Shown here in pieces: positions 35,271 through 43,858 of a DNA stretch of 64,000 bases. The DNA is from an uncultured Oscillospiraceae bacterium (GTDB lineage: Bacteria > Bacillota > Clostridia > Oscillospirales > Acutalibacteraceae), in the NCBI GenBank assembly GCA_902492455.1, contig CABULH010000001.1:1-64000 (forward strand), written 5' to 3'. Under the pieces are notes generated by a model that saw nothing but the letters and a program-made list of their open reading frames with translations, did no database searches and was not told where the DNA came from. A program made the translations under genes and the position numbers. Numbering within the stretch: position 1 is the stretch's first letter; every line of letters starts with the position of its first letter.

Positions 35271-36144
35271 AGTCTGTCAGAGAAATGGGGGAAGACCAAG
35301 CGCAAAGCCCCTGGGCGTCCTGAAGCTCCACCCGGAGAAAATGCTCTCCCGGCTTGAGACGGTAAACCGCCCGGGTGATGCCCTCTCCTGCGGTTACCCG
35401 GTCGGAAGCGTAGACCAGATCGGAGAAAAAAACCACGCTGGAGACAGGAGAGCAGGTCACCTCCACTTGATCCCCCTGAATGGTGAGGGAGAAACGAGGC
35501 CCCTGTGTGGCGTAAAAATCTCCCCGGCGGATAGCATCCAGAATAGCGGCTGACGTTTTCTCCGCCGCTTTGACTAAGATATAGGAACGGGTGGCGTCGC
35601 CGTTGTAAAAATGCGCGTCATCCGCCGCGAAGCAGGGCAGCAGGCGTCCCTCCACAGCCAGCTGATCCACAAAAGCGCCGGAATAAGGCCGGGCGTTCCA
35701 GGGAATGCCGGAAACGCTATTGTAGATTTCTGTTCCCGCCAATCCGCTGAGACGCAGCGCATCTGCCGGGCGGTTCAAGGACCAGGCCGGGTGCGCCAGA
35801 ACAGCCAGCCCGCCGCAGCCGCTGACAGCGTCGATAATAGCCTGGGGAGTGAGCGCCGACCCCTTGACAAGGGGAGGCGTTTCTTTCATCCCCACGCCGA
35901 CAATATGAAAGATACCTTCCTGAGCGCTGCCCCCCACGTCATATTCACAGCCAGGAAGCATCAGCAGTCCGTCCCGCTCCTCTTCCTCCGACAGCACCCA
36001 GTGATCGGTCAGGGACAGAAAATCATAATCCTTCCGCTTGTAAAGTTCCATGACCTCTTCCGGCGTCTTCCGACCGTCCGAACGGGTGGTGTGAGTATGG
36101 AGATTCCCTTTATACCAAAAGGCTCCATTGGCATCCTTTTCCAT
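35269..36144 (-). CDS. CehA/McbA-type PHP-domain metallohydrolase
   Basis: 291 residues. PHP-domain metal motifs are present: KGNLHTHTTRSDG near the start, FLSLTDHW, the VLAHPAWS His and the CFAADDAHFYN Asp/His motif. The C-terminal 60 residues form a beta domain (PGEHFLRVELQDAQG) as in CehA-like proteins. The family covers phosphoesterases; no substrate can be inferred. The start is the ATG for MEKDANG, with AAAGGA 11 nt upstream. Confidence 0.88.
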   Translation of the reverse strand: MEKDANGAFWYKGNLHTHTTRSDGRKTPEEVMELYKRKDYDFLSLTDHWVLSEEEERDGLLMLPGCEYDVGGSAQEGIFHIVGVGMKETPPLVKGSALTPQAIIDAVSGCGGLAVLAHPAWSLNRPADALRLSGLAGTEIYNSVSGIPWNARPYSGAFVDQLAVEGRLLPCFAADDAHFYNGDATRSYILVKAAEKTSAAILDAIRRGDFYATQGPRFSLTIQGDQVEVTCSPVSSVVFFSDLVYASDRVTAGEGITRAVYRLKPGEHFLRVELQDAQGLCAWSSPISLTD

Positions 36145-36413
36145 GGAATGCATCATCCTTTCTGCTTTCGACGGAGGTTTTACAGTCCGACAATAGAAGC
36201 ACGGTTTGAAAGAACCACAAATAGTATAGAAGAAAGGAGAAAAAATTGCAATATGAAAGACGGCGGCGGAGACAGCGGTGTGCCCGGCAATGCCTTTTTT
36301 GCCCTATCCAAATTTAAAAGGCACAGGCGGCGATACGGCAGCGTATGATGGTGGTGCCCGTCCGCGCAAGCCGGGTTCTTCATTCGCGGCGGGCGGGAAA
36401 GGAGGAAGGGGCA

Positions 36414-36758
36414 GTGAATGAGCCAATCACTCCGGAAAAGACGGCGGAAAAAAGACGTCTGGCCGAGAAAATTCTGGGTATCCCGGAACAAAAAGCCGCT
36501 GCCGTCAGAAGTTATTTGAAACCGAACCGTGGATTTGTCGGATACGACGGCCCGGAGAAGGGACTAGAGGAGCTTCGGCAGGAAAGGGCGGTCTACCGGC
36601 GTCTGCTGGATCAGTGCCGTTATGGAAAGGAAGACTGCCGGCTGTTATCCAGCATCAGCTTCTATGGGGAGAAGATCCAGTCTCTCAATGCCCGTATTGA
36701 GCTGATGGAAGCCGCGGAGAAAACGCAAAGGATGGACAAAACCCTGCTCAAAAACTGA
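36414..36758 (+). CDS. hypothetical protein
   Basis: 114 residues, GTG start chosen for its AAAGGAGG 8 nt upstream. Highly charged and helical: ITPEKTAEKRRLAEKILG, KGLEELRQERAVYRRLLDQC, then a predicted coiled coil to the end (IQSLNARIELMEAAEKTQR). No membrane segment. I do not recognise the family. It is followed by its own terminator. Confidence 0.6.
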   Translation: MNEPITPEKTAEKRRLAEKILGIPEQKAAAVRSYLKPNRGFVGYDGPEKGLEELRQERAVYRRLLDQCRYGKEDCRLLSSISFYGEKIQSLNARIELMEAAEKTQRMDKTLLKN

Positions 36759-36779
36759 ACACAGCAGATGCAGACACCC

Positions 36780-36823
36780 AACCAGCCGGGAACGCGGATC
36801 ATGTGTTTCCGGCTGGTTATTTT
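36780..36823 (+). terminator. intrinsic terminator
   Basis: AACCAGCCGG pairs with CCGGCTGGTT, followed by ATTTTC. Confidence 0.65.
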
Positions 36824-36957
36824 CAGAAATATTGCCGCAGCAGTAGTGTGAGGAAGCTTCACTTTACACCATCCCCCCTTCGACGTTATGATAGTATCAA
36901 GCAAAAAAGCGGCGTCACGAAGAACAAGAGGATGAATCGGGAATAGAGGGATTGGCA

Positions 36958-37485
36958 ATGGTAAAAAATTGGATGAGACCGGCAACCTGTTGCTTCACCG
37001 GGCACAGGATTATCCCAACAGGGGATCTGCCGATGATAGAAGAAGAACTGGAACAAACGGTGAGAGAGCTGATCGCGCGGGGGGTAAGCCGATTTTTGTG
37101 CGGCGGCGCCCGCGGCTTTGACGTGTTGGCGGCACAGATCGTGCTGCGGCTCAAACGGGAATTTCCCGGCCTGGAATTGTTTTTGATTCTCCCCTGCCGG
37201 GATCAGGCGCGGGGATGGTCGCCGGAAGAAATCCTGCAGTATGAAGCGGTGCAGCGCCGTGCCGACCGGGTGGTATATATAGAAGAGAATTATACCGAAG
37301 GCTGTATGCATCAGCGCAATCGCGCCATGGTGGACAGCAGCCACTATTGCATCTATTACAAGACGCAGAGTACAGGAGGAACAGCCTATACCGTGGATTA
37401 TGCCGCCAAAAAAGGATTGGAGCTGCTGCCTGTCGGGATAACGCGGCCGCACCAATCGCTGCAGGAGAAATGGCAGGATTGGTAA
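36958..37485 (+). CDS. SLOG-fold DUF1273/YpsA-like protein
   Basis: 175 residues. The start CCFTGHRIIP, the CGGARGFDVLAAQIVLRL segment and the ILPCRDQARGW and GTAYTVDYAAKKG motifs identify the DUF1273/YpsA branch of the SLOG (DprA/LOG-like nucleotide-binding) superfamily. B. subtilis YpsA affects cell division and oxidative-stress tolerance, and other SLOG proteins bind nucleotide ligands. AGAGGG lies before the ATG. Single gene. Confidence 0.88.
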   Translation: MVKNWMRPATCCFTGHRIIPTGDLPMIEEELEQTVRELIARGVSRFLCGGARGFDVLAAQIVLRLKREFPGLELFLILPCRDQARGWSPEEILQYEAVQRRADRVVYIEENYTEGCMHQRNRAMVDSSHYCIYYKTQSTGGTAYTVDYAAKKGLELLPVGITRPHQSLQEKWQDW

Positions 37486-37677
37486 AGCGTTATTTGCAAA
37501 TCGACTCATGCTTTCCCCTTTTTCTACATACCTAATAATAAGAGAATGATGGATTGTACGATGATGTTAAAAATGAGATAAAAAGAGAAAAAAGAAGATA
37601 TCGAAAGAAAATGAATGATATAGGGAGATAATTTCGCCTAATAGAATGTCGATGGCAAAAAGGTCGTTTGTTTTATA

Positions 37678-37706
37678 TTGAAGTTCATATGAACCTGTGG
37701 TATAAT
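37678..37706 (+). promoter_or_regulatory. promoter of the DUF1836 gene
   Basis: TTGAAG, 17 bp, TATAAT, with TGTGG before the -10. From 37,486 to here the sequence is AT-rich with no gene. Confidence 0.75.
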
Positions 37707-37742
37707 AGCTTCGAACTTGAGATAATGACTATTGAACTTCAA
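37678..37742. promoter_or_regulatory. candidate operator pair TTGAAnTTCAA
   Basis: TTGAACTTCAA (37,732-37,742) is a perfect 11-bp palindrome. TTGAAGTTCAT (37,678-37,688) matches it at ten positions if the centre is free, and covers the -35. GTTCATATGAAC (37,683-37,694) and TTCGAACTTGA (between) add half-sites. Confidence 0.5.
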
Positions 37743-37756
37743 AGGAGGCCGGCCAT

Positions 37757-38323
37757 ATGTCGACGATGCCGGGTACCCTGCTGCAGATGCCGCCGGGGAG
37801 TGAGGATGAAGCATTTTCCGTGTTGGAGCCGGTTTTTGCCGTGTCCGGCGGCGGATTGGTGCTCTCCCAGATTACGGAGATGACCGGCCTTGGACCGGCC
37901 ACTATCCAAAACTGGGTGAAACGGGGCTGGGTATCCAATCCGGTGAATAAACGGTACGGCCGTTTGCAGGTGGCGCGGATTCTGCTGATCAACCTGCTAC
38001 GCCCGGCCATGAAGCTGGAGCAGATCGCTCGTTTGCTGCAGTATGTCAACGGCAGTGTGGATGACCGCACCGACGACATCATCCCTGAGGATCGGCTCTA
38101 CACCCTGCTTTGTTCTATTGTTTTCCGGTTGGAAAAGGAAAAACGGCTCGACCGCGAGTTCATCATAACCCTCATCGGTGCGCAACTTGAGGGCTATGAG
38201 GGACCCGTGCCCGACGCCAAATCCCGGTTGGAAGACGCGCTGCTACTGATGCTGCTGAATATCGCGGCCGCGATGCTGATGCAGCAGGCAGACATCCTGT
38301 ATCGGCGCATCGCCGGGGAATAA
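37757..38323 (+). CDS. DUF1836 domain (MerR-like) regulator
   Basis: 188 residues. A helix-turn-helix of MerR type (LVLSQITEMTGLGPATIQNWVKRGWV, then KRYGRLQVARILLINLLRP) is followed by a helical region with an Ala/Met/Leu-rich C-terminus, the pattern of DUF1836. These are predicted transcriptional regulators; the ligand is unknown. AAGGAGG precedes the start. The palindromes in its promoter suggest autoregulation. NfeD and flotillin genes follow in the same direction. Confidence 0.85.
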   Translation: MSTMPGTLLQMPPGSEDEAFSVLEPVFAVSGGGLVLSQITEMTGLGPATIQNWVKRGWVSNPVNKRYGRLQVARILLINLLRPAMKLEQIARLLQYVNGSVDDRTDDIIPEDRLYTLLCSIVFRLEKEKRLDREFIITLIGAQLEGYEGPVPDAKSRLEDALLLMLLNIAAAMLMQQADILYRRIAGE

Positions 38324-38398
38324 TCCCTTGCACGGACCCCTATTTTTGTGCTTTTCGGGCGGCGCCCGGGGGCACGTCTGAAAGGCATGGTGTTCATT

Positions 38399-39013
38399 AT
38401 GTTCGCATGGTGGAACGATTTGTCCATGGTACAGCAGGTGTTTTATATCATCGCTATCCCTTCCACGCTTATCCTGCTGATCCAGACGGTTCTGCTGTTC
38501 TTCGGCCTGGGGCATGACAGCGAGACGGATGTGGATCACGATGTGGACACCGATGTGGATCATGATTTTGATCATGACGGCGGCGGTGCGGAACATGTGG
38601 AAGGCCTGCGGCTGCTGTCGGTGCGGGCGATCATCGCCTTCACCACGGTGTGCGGCTGGGCGGGTGTGATTATGCTGGACATGGGGCTTCATCCGCTGCC
38701 CACCATTCTGATTTCCCTGCTCCTGGGAATGGGGGCTATGCTGTTTACCGCCTGGGTACTGCACAAGTTTATCAAGCTGCAGGAAAGCGGAAATCTGGAT
38801 ACCCATAACGCCATCGGCTTATCAGGAGAGGTCTATGTACCTATCCCAGCCGACGGCAAAGGGAAGGTGACCTTGGTGGTGCAGGACAAATTCATGGAAA
38901 TGGATGCGGTCTGCCCCGGCCAGGCGCTGAAAACCGGCCAGCTTGTCCGGGTGACGGATGTCACCGAAGCCAATGTGCTGATCGTGGTCCCGGAGGGGAC
39001 CTCCACTACATAA
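38399..39013 (+). CDS. NfeD family membrane protein (YuaF-like)
   Basis: 204 residues. Three hydrophobic segments flank a striking acidic His/Asp stretch, DSETDVDHDVDTDVDHDFDH, between the first and second, then a C-terminal OB-like NfeD domain (LSGEVYVPIPADGKGKVTLV, QLVRVTDVTEANVLIVV). NfeD proteins pair with flotillins or stomatins in membrane microdomains; YuaF-YuaG of Bacillus is the model. The His/Asp stretch could bind metal. The start has AAAGG 13 nt upstream, a little far. The flotillin gene follows 20 bp later. Confidence 0.88.
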   Translation: MFAWWNDLSMVQQVFYIIAIPSTLILLIQTVLLFFGLGHDSETDVDHDVDTDVDHDFDHDGGGAEHVEGLRLLSVRAIIAFTTVCGWAGVIMLDMGLHPLPTILISLLLGMGAMLFTAWVLHKFIKLQESGNLDTHNAIGLSGEVYVPIPADGKGKVTLVVQDKFMEMDAVCPGQALKTGQLVRVTDVTEANVLIVVPEGTSTT

Positions 39014-39033
39014 GTTAAAGGAGTGTTTTGACA

Positions 39034-40467
39034 ATGCTGAAAACCATTATGCTGGCGGAAGGAACCGGCTTTCCGCCCTCCCTGCTCATCGGCATCATCG
39101 TTGTGGTGGTGCTCCTCTTCAGCTTGCTGCTGGTGTGCCTGACAAGATACCGCCGCTGTCCTTCCGACAAGGTCATGGTTATTTACGGTCGGGTGGGGCA
39201 GAACAAGGACGGTACCTCCCGCTCCGCCCGATGCATTCACGGCGGCGCGGCGTTTATCAAGCCGATTTTCCAGGATTATGAGTATCTGGACCTGACGCCC
39301 ATGTCCATCAGTGTGGACCTGAAGAGCGCCCTGTCCCGCCAGAATATCCGAATCGACGTGCCTGCGCGGTTTACAGTAGGTATCTCCACCGAACCCGGCA
39401 CCATGCAGAACGCCGCCGAGCGTCTGCTGGGGCTGAAGCTGTCGGAAATCCAGGAGTTGGCGAAGGATATTATCTTCGGTCAGATGCGTCTGATTATCGC
39501 CACTATGGATATTGAAGAAATCAACATCGACCGTGACAAATTTTTGGCCGCCGTTTCCTCCTGCGTGGAAAGCGAGCTGAAAAAGATCGGTCTGCGGCTC
39601 ATCAACGTCAACGTCACGGATATCAGCGACGAATCCGGCTATATCGAGGCTCTGGGTAAGGAAGCCGCCGCCAAAGCGATCAACGAAGCCCGTATCTCCG
39701 TTGCCGAGCGCAACCGGGAAGGTTCCATCGGTGAAGCCAACGCCGTGCGCGACCAGCGTGTGTCCGTGGCCGCCGCCAACGCCACTGCTGTGGACGGCGA
39801 AAATAAATCCAAAGCGGACATCGCCAAATCCGACGCCACCCGCCGTGAGCAGGAAGCCGACGCTATGCGCCGCGCCGTAACGGCGGAGAAGCTGGCCGAA
39901 GCTAAGGCGCAGGAAGAAGCCTACGCGGCTCAGGAGATCGCTGAAAAGGCCCGTGCGGCCCGTGAACTAGCGACCCAGCAAGCCGACGTTATCGTCAACG
40001 CCCAGATCGAAAAGGAAAAGAAGGTTCTGGAAGCCGAAGCCGAGGCCGAGCAGACCCGGCGGATGGCCAAAGGTGAAGCGGACGCTATCTTTGCCAAGAT
40101 GGAAGCGCAGGCCCGCGGTATTGAAGAAATTTTGAAGAAGCAGGCCGATGGTTTCGCGGAACTGGTGAAAGCGGCCGGCGGCAGCGCGGACAGCGCGGTG
40201 CAGCTGATGCTGGTGGATAAGATTGAGGAGCTTACCAAGATTCAGGTGGAAGCTATTAAGAACCTCAACATCGATAAGGTGACGGTTTGGGACAGCATGA
40301 ACGGTAAGGACGGCGCCTCTACCACGGCGAACTTCCTCTCCAGCATGATGAAATCCATTCCGCCTCTCAGCGAGACCTTTAAGATGGCCGGGCTGCAGAT
40401 TCCCGCCTTCTTGGGTAAGGAAATCGGCGATCAGACCCCGGCAGAGGAGCCTCCCGCTGATAAATAA
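39034..40467 (+). CDS. floT: flotillin family protein (YuaG/FloT-like)
   Basis: 477 residues. An N-terminal membrane segment (about 10-35) is followed by an SPFH/band-7 domain (about 55-210, RFTVGISTEPGTMQNAAERLLGL) and a long coiled coil rich in Ala-Glu repeats (about 210-370), then a C-terminal tail. It scaffolds membrane microdomains and oligomerises through the coiled coil. Start chosen at the ATG with AAAGGAG 10 nt upstream. It pairs with the NfeD protein encoded just before. Confidence 0.93.
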   Translation: MLKTIMLAEGTGFPPSLLIGIIVVVVLLFSLLLVCLTRYRRCPSDKVMVIYGRVGQNKDGTSRSARCIHGGAAFIKPIFQDYEYLDLTPMSISVDLKSALSRQNIRIDVPARFTVGISTEPGTMQNAAERLLGLKLSEIQELAKDIIFGQMRLIIATMDIEEINIDRDKFLAAVSSCVESELKKIGLRLINVNVTDISDESGYIEALGKEAAAKAINEARISVAERNREGSIGEANAVRDQRVSVAAANATAVDGENKSKADIAKSDATRREQEADAMRRAVTAEKLAEAKAQEEAYAAQEIAEKARAARELATQQADVIVNAQIEKEKKVLEAEAEAEQTRRMAKGEADAIFAKMEAQARGIEEILKKQADGFAELVKAAGGSADSAVQLMLVDKIEELTKIQVEAIKNLNIDKVTVWDSMNGKDGASTTANFLSSMMKSIPPLSETFKMAGLQIPAFLGKEIGDQTPAEEPPADK

Positions 40468-40501
40468 TCCGGCGTTTGTCGTTCAGCCGGTACAATGATG
40501 A

Positions 40502-40530
40502 GGGCGGGGCGGAAAAAAGCCCCGCCCTCA
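40502..40530 (+). terminator. hairpin terminator after flotillin
   Basis: GGGCGGGGC pairs with GCCCCGCCC around GGAAAAAA. The following T-run is weak. Confidence 0.5.
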
Positions 40531-40636
40531 TGCTGTACCTGCAAACAGCCGGAGGAAAAGAAAATGCGGTGCGTGGGCTCCGGCAGTTGAGTTTAATAGA
40601 ATCCGGTTTTTAATTTGGTAAGAGAGGGTGTTTGCT

Positions 40637-41389
40637 GTGTTTGATCGCACGTATATCAAAGGGTTGGCCCGCAACCGGCTGCGGTATGGGCTGGGAGGCG
40701 CCATTGCGGTGCTGTTGATCGGCCTGCTGCTGGGCGCTGTGGAAAGCGCTAATCTGAATATTCGCTTCAACTATCAGATCGAGGATAATACGGTTGAACT
40801 CAACGGCGTTTTAGGCCGCTGGATGGCGATTATACTGCCCATAGCGCTGGTTGCCTCTGTGATAATTATTCTGGTAGGCATCTTGGTTTCCAATGTGCTG
40901 AAGGTGGGGATAAGAGGCTGGTTCCTGCGCTATTGGCGGGGGGAGCAGCCGCCGGTGGGTGAGATGTTCGCTTCCTTCCGCTTTTACGGCAATGCCGTAG
41001 GCACTATGCTGCTGCGGGATATCTATATCTTTTTGTGGTCGCTGCTGTTTATTATCCCGGGGATTGTCAAAGCGTACGCTTACAGCATGACAGAATATAT
41101 CCTGTATGAAAATCCCCGCCTGTCTGCCGGAGAGGCTATCCGCATTAGCAATGCCATGACCCAGGGCTTCAAGGGGGAGCTGTTTGTCTTTGATCTGAGC
41201 TTTATCCTCTGGAACCTGCTGTCTGCCATATCTCTGGGAATTGCAGGAGTGGTGTATGTCAATCCCTATGTCTATACCGCCCATGCGGGAATGTATGAGA
41301 TGATAAAGGATAACGCGCTGCGCTCCGGCCGTGTGCGCTGGGAGGATTTCGGCCTGATGCCGCCCAGTGTGCCGGGCTACGGCTGGTAA
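40637..41389 (+). CDS. DUF975 family membrane protein
   Basis: 250 residues, about five membrane helices. The segment GIRGWFLRYWRG, then FASFRFYGNAVGTMLLRDIYIFLWSLLFIIPGIVKAYAYSMTEYIL is the DUF975 signature, and LSAGEAIRISNAMTQGFKGELFVFDLSFILW follows. The GTG start is preceded by AAGAGAGG. The family is of unknown function. Confidence 0.85.
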   Translation: MFDRTYIKGLARNRLRYGLGGAIAVLLIGLLLGAVESANLNIRFNYQIEDNTVELNGVLGRWMAIILPIALVASVIIILVGILVSNVLKVGIRGWFLRYWRGEQPPVGEMFASFRFYGNAVGTMLLRDIYIFLWSLLFIIPGIVKAYAYSMTEYILYENPRLSAGEAIRISNAMTQGFKGELFVFDLSFILWNLLSAISLGIAGVVYVNPYVYTAHAGMYEMIKDNALRSGRVRWEDFGLMPPSVPGYGW

Positions 41390-41600
41390 ATCCATCCCAC
41401 ACAGGCGAAATATGAAAAAGCGGCCGCCTGTGGAAAGAAACATCATAAAGGGAGAGCATGTCGGCGAAGCAGGATCCTGGAGAGGCTCCTGCTTCGGCGG
41501 CCCGGCTTCCTGCGCCCAAAATAAAAGTATTCAGCAAAGGAAAACGCCATAAGCCGCAGAGATTCGCCATTTGCGGCGGTGTGAAAGAGGATGAATTGAA

Positions 41601-41945
41601 ATGTCTAAATATGTATGGAAAGGCGCACCTGAGCATGGGGAGACGCTTGCTGCGGTAAGAGGCTTCCTGTTCAATCATTACGGCTGTGACGCGGTGGCGG
41701 AAAGCGCCTGCGCCGGATCTGATCTGCGGGTGGATGTGGTAGTATGCGATAAGCATTTTTTTCGGGTGAGCAACCGGGTCAGTTTGACGGTAGTGGTGGC
41801 GACTGATTCCTCTGCCACCAGAGTGACGGCTATGGGCTCGGGCGGCGGAGCCAGCTTACTGTGGCGCTTTGATTGGGGGGCGGAAGAGGACTTCGCCTCC
41901 AGTCTGGAAGAAGCGTTGATTCCCTTAGGATTCCAGGAGGGATAA
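41601..41945 (+). CDS. small protein, DUF6054-like
   Basis: 114 residues, soluble, alternating strands. NRVSLTVVVATD and GGGASLLWRFDWGAEEDFASSLEEAL fit the DUF6054 pattern (a C-terminal Gly-rich turn then FxxxxxGEE), a family of short Firmicute proteins of unknown role. Family assignment is moderate. The region 41,390-41,600 before it holds a GCAGGATCC-type hairpin and no other gene. Confidence 0.6.
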   Translation: MSKYVWKGAPEHGETLAAVRGFLFNHYGCDAVAESACAGSDLRVDVVVCDKHFFRVSNRVSLTVVVATDSSATRVTAMGSGGGASLLWRFDWGAEEDFASSLEEALIPLGFQEG

Positions 41946-41960
41946 AAAGCAGCAGGATAA

Positions 41961-42326
41961 TTACCAAAAGACGGTTTTCAGGATCAGCAGCGCTGCCAGC
42001 AGCCAGATAGCGATAAAGTGGAGGGCATACCTCCATCGTTTCCGCCCGCCTGTCTGCTGGTCTTTCGCCTGCCGGCGGCAGTCATCGAGGACTTCCCGGG
42101 GAATCAGACGTATGGTCAAAGCTATAAGAGCGGGAAGAAGGATCATATCGTCCAGGTATCCCAGCACGGGGATGAAATCCGGGATCAGGTCAATGGGAGA
42201 AAGAGCGTAAATAAGAATAGCGCCTGCCAGAAGTTTGGCTCCCAATGGCGTTCCTTTGTGGCGAAACGCCAGGCAAACGGCTGGAATATCTGTTTTCAAC
42301 CGGGCCGCTCGCTGCCGCAGATCCAT
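41961..42326 (-). CDS. YkvA family (DUF1232) membrane protein
   Basis: 121 residues. The DUF1232 signature GAILIYALSPIDLIPDFIPVLGYLDDMILL lies at about 35-65, followed by an amphipathic segment and a C-terminal membrane helix. The ATG has AAAGGAGGAGG upstream. It is divergent from the radical SAM gene and has a promoter with TTGACT and TATAGT at 17 bp. The family function is unknown. Confidence 0.88.
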   Translation of the reverse strand: MDLRQRAARLKTDIPAVCLAFRHKGTPLGAKLLAGAILIYALSPIDLIPDFIPVLGYLDDMILLPALIALTIRLIPREVLDDCRRQAKDQQTGGRKRWRYALHFIAIWLLAALLILKTVFW

Positions 42327-42357
42327 CAGATCCTCCTCCTTTCTCCGTTCTGCAACG

Positions 42358-42386
42358 ACTATAGCACGGTTGTGCGGAATAGTCAA
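42358..42386 (-). promoter_or_regulatory. promoter of the YkvA-type gene
   Basis: On the minus strand: TTGACT, 17 bp, TATAGT. Confidence 0.7.
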
Positions 42387-42394
42387 AGAGGGAC

Positions 42395-42423
42395 TTGTAT
42401 GGCAGAGAACCGTCCCCTATAAT
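42395..42423 (+). promoter_or_regulatory. promoter of the radical SAM operon
   Basis: TTGTAT, 17 bp, TATAAT, about 45 bp before the start codon, divergent to the YkvA promoter. Confidence 0.7.
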
Positions 42424-42469
42424 ATAGGTAAATACATTCTGCCAGCTGTGGCGGAAAGGATGGACAGCC

Positions 42470-43858
42470 ATGGGCATAACCAATGAATGGGCGCAGCTGC
42501 GCGCCTGGAGACACGGCGTGCGCCACACCACTCTGAATCCGGAAGGTCCCGGAGCGGTGCGGATTCATTTGGTGCCGCCCCGGTATCGGCCGGGAGGGAA
42601 GGCTCCCTATGTGGTGATTCTCAACGGATACTATGTTCTGCCGCTTGGCTATGCCTGGGCGGTGCTGCTGGAAAACTTTATCGATGAAGTGGACCGTTAC
42701 GACGGTCGCCCCATGGGAGAGGCGGAGATGGCGAAGGTTTCTTCTGAGACAGTCAGACGGACAAAACGGGTCTATCCCGGTGTTCCGGCGGCGGAGTTGA
42801 GGGAAGATTTGGAACAAATGATAGGGGTGCTGTTCGATGTTGCCCGCGGGGATATGCCCCGCTGTGAAATTGGCGCCATGTCCCTGCGGGAATATGCGCC
42901 GCATATGACGGCGCCCCATCGGATGGACCTGATGGTGAGTGCTATGACCACCTCCCAGGGGCAGTGGAACTGCAATCTGAAATGCCGCCATTGTTATGCC
43001 GCCGGGCAGCCGGGGGCGCAGGGCGGCGAATTGTCCACGGAGCAGTGGAAAACCATCATCGACCGGTGCCGTGCCGCCGGCATTCCGCAGCTGACCTTTA
43101 CCGGCGGAGAGCCCACCATGCGGGAGGATCTGCCGGAACTGATCAGCTATGCACGCTGGTTCGTCACCCGGCTGAATACCAATGGACTTCGGCTGACGCC
43201 GGCGTTGTGCCGCAGTCTGCGCCAGGCCAGTCTGGACAGCGTGCAGGTTACGCTGTATGCGGCGGATGCTGCTGTCCACGACCGATTGGTGGGTTTGAAT
43301 GACGGCTGGAAGAAAACGGCCGCCGGCCTGCGCAGCGCGCTGGAGACGGGACTGGATGTCAGCGTCAACGCGCCGCTGTGCCGGGACAATGCAGCGTGTT
43401 TTCCCGATACACTGGAGTTCCTATATAAGGAAGGGGTGCGCTATGTGTCCTGCTCCGGCTTGATTGAAACCGGCCGGGCGTCGTCGGATGGATCGCTGTC
43501 CGTGCAGCTGGAGGTAGGAGAAATGGAAGCCGTACTGCGGCAGGCCGCCGCTTTCTGCAGAGAACAGGGCATGGAGCTGAGTTTTACCTCTCCCGGCCGG
43601 GCGGCCCCGGAGCTGCTGCGGGAGTTAGGGCTGACGGTGCCGATGTGCGGCGCCTGTCTGTCCAACATGGCTGTGGCGCCGGATGGCACGGTGGTGCCTT
43701 GTCAGAGTTGGCTGCGGGAGGGAGATGGACTGGGCAATCTGCTGCATGAGCCCTGGAAATCCATCTGGAGCCAGCCCCGCTGTCGGCAGATTCGGGGGAT
43801 GGGGGAAGAGGAAGCGCTGTATTGCCCCCTACGGCATGAGAAGGAGGGAAAGGGATGA
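42470..43858 (+). CDS. radical SAM/SPASM-type enzyme, probable maturase of the neighbouring Cys-rich protein
   Basis: 462 residues. An N-terminal domain of about 155 residues that I do not recognise (NGYYVLPLGYAWAVLLENFI lies in it) may bind the substrate. The radical SAM core begins at C168-x3-C172-x2-C175 (CNLKCRHC), with GGEP at 212-215. The C-terminus has five cysteines (C393, C396, C411, C438, C452; CGAC, VPC, PRC, LYC) in a SPASM/twitch-like pattern for auxiliary clusters. SPASM enzymes commonly modify peptides. Its stop overlaps the next start (ATGA), so both products are made together. The reaction is unknown; thioether or other Cys chemistry on the neighbour is an inference. Confidence 0.88.
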   Translation: MGITNEWAQLRAWRHGVRHTTLNPEGPGAVRIHLVPPRYRPGGKAPYVVILNGYYVLPLGYAWAVLLENFIDEVDRYDGRPMGEAEMAKVSSETVRRTKRVYPGVPAAELREDLEQMIGVLFDVARGDMPRCEIGAMSLREYAPHMTAPHRMDLMVSAMTTSQGQWNCNLKCRHCYAAGQPGAQGGELSTEQWKTIIDRCRAAGIPQLTFTGGEPTMREDLPELISYARWFVTRLNTNGLRLTPALCRSLRQASLDSVQVTLYAADAAVHDRLVGLNDGWKKTAAGLRSALETGLDVSVNAPLCRDNAACFPDTLEFLYKEGVRYVSCSGLIETGRASSDGSLSVQLEVGEMEAVLRQAAAFCREQGMELSFTSPGRAAPELLRELGLTVPMCGACLSNMAVAPDGTVVPCQSWLREGDGLGNLLHEPWKSIWSQPRCRQIRGMGEEEALYCPLRHEKEGKG

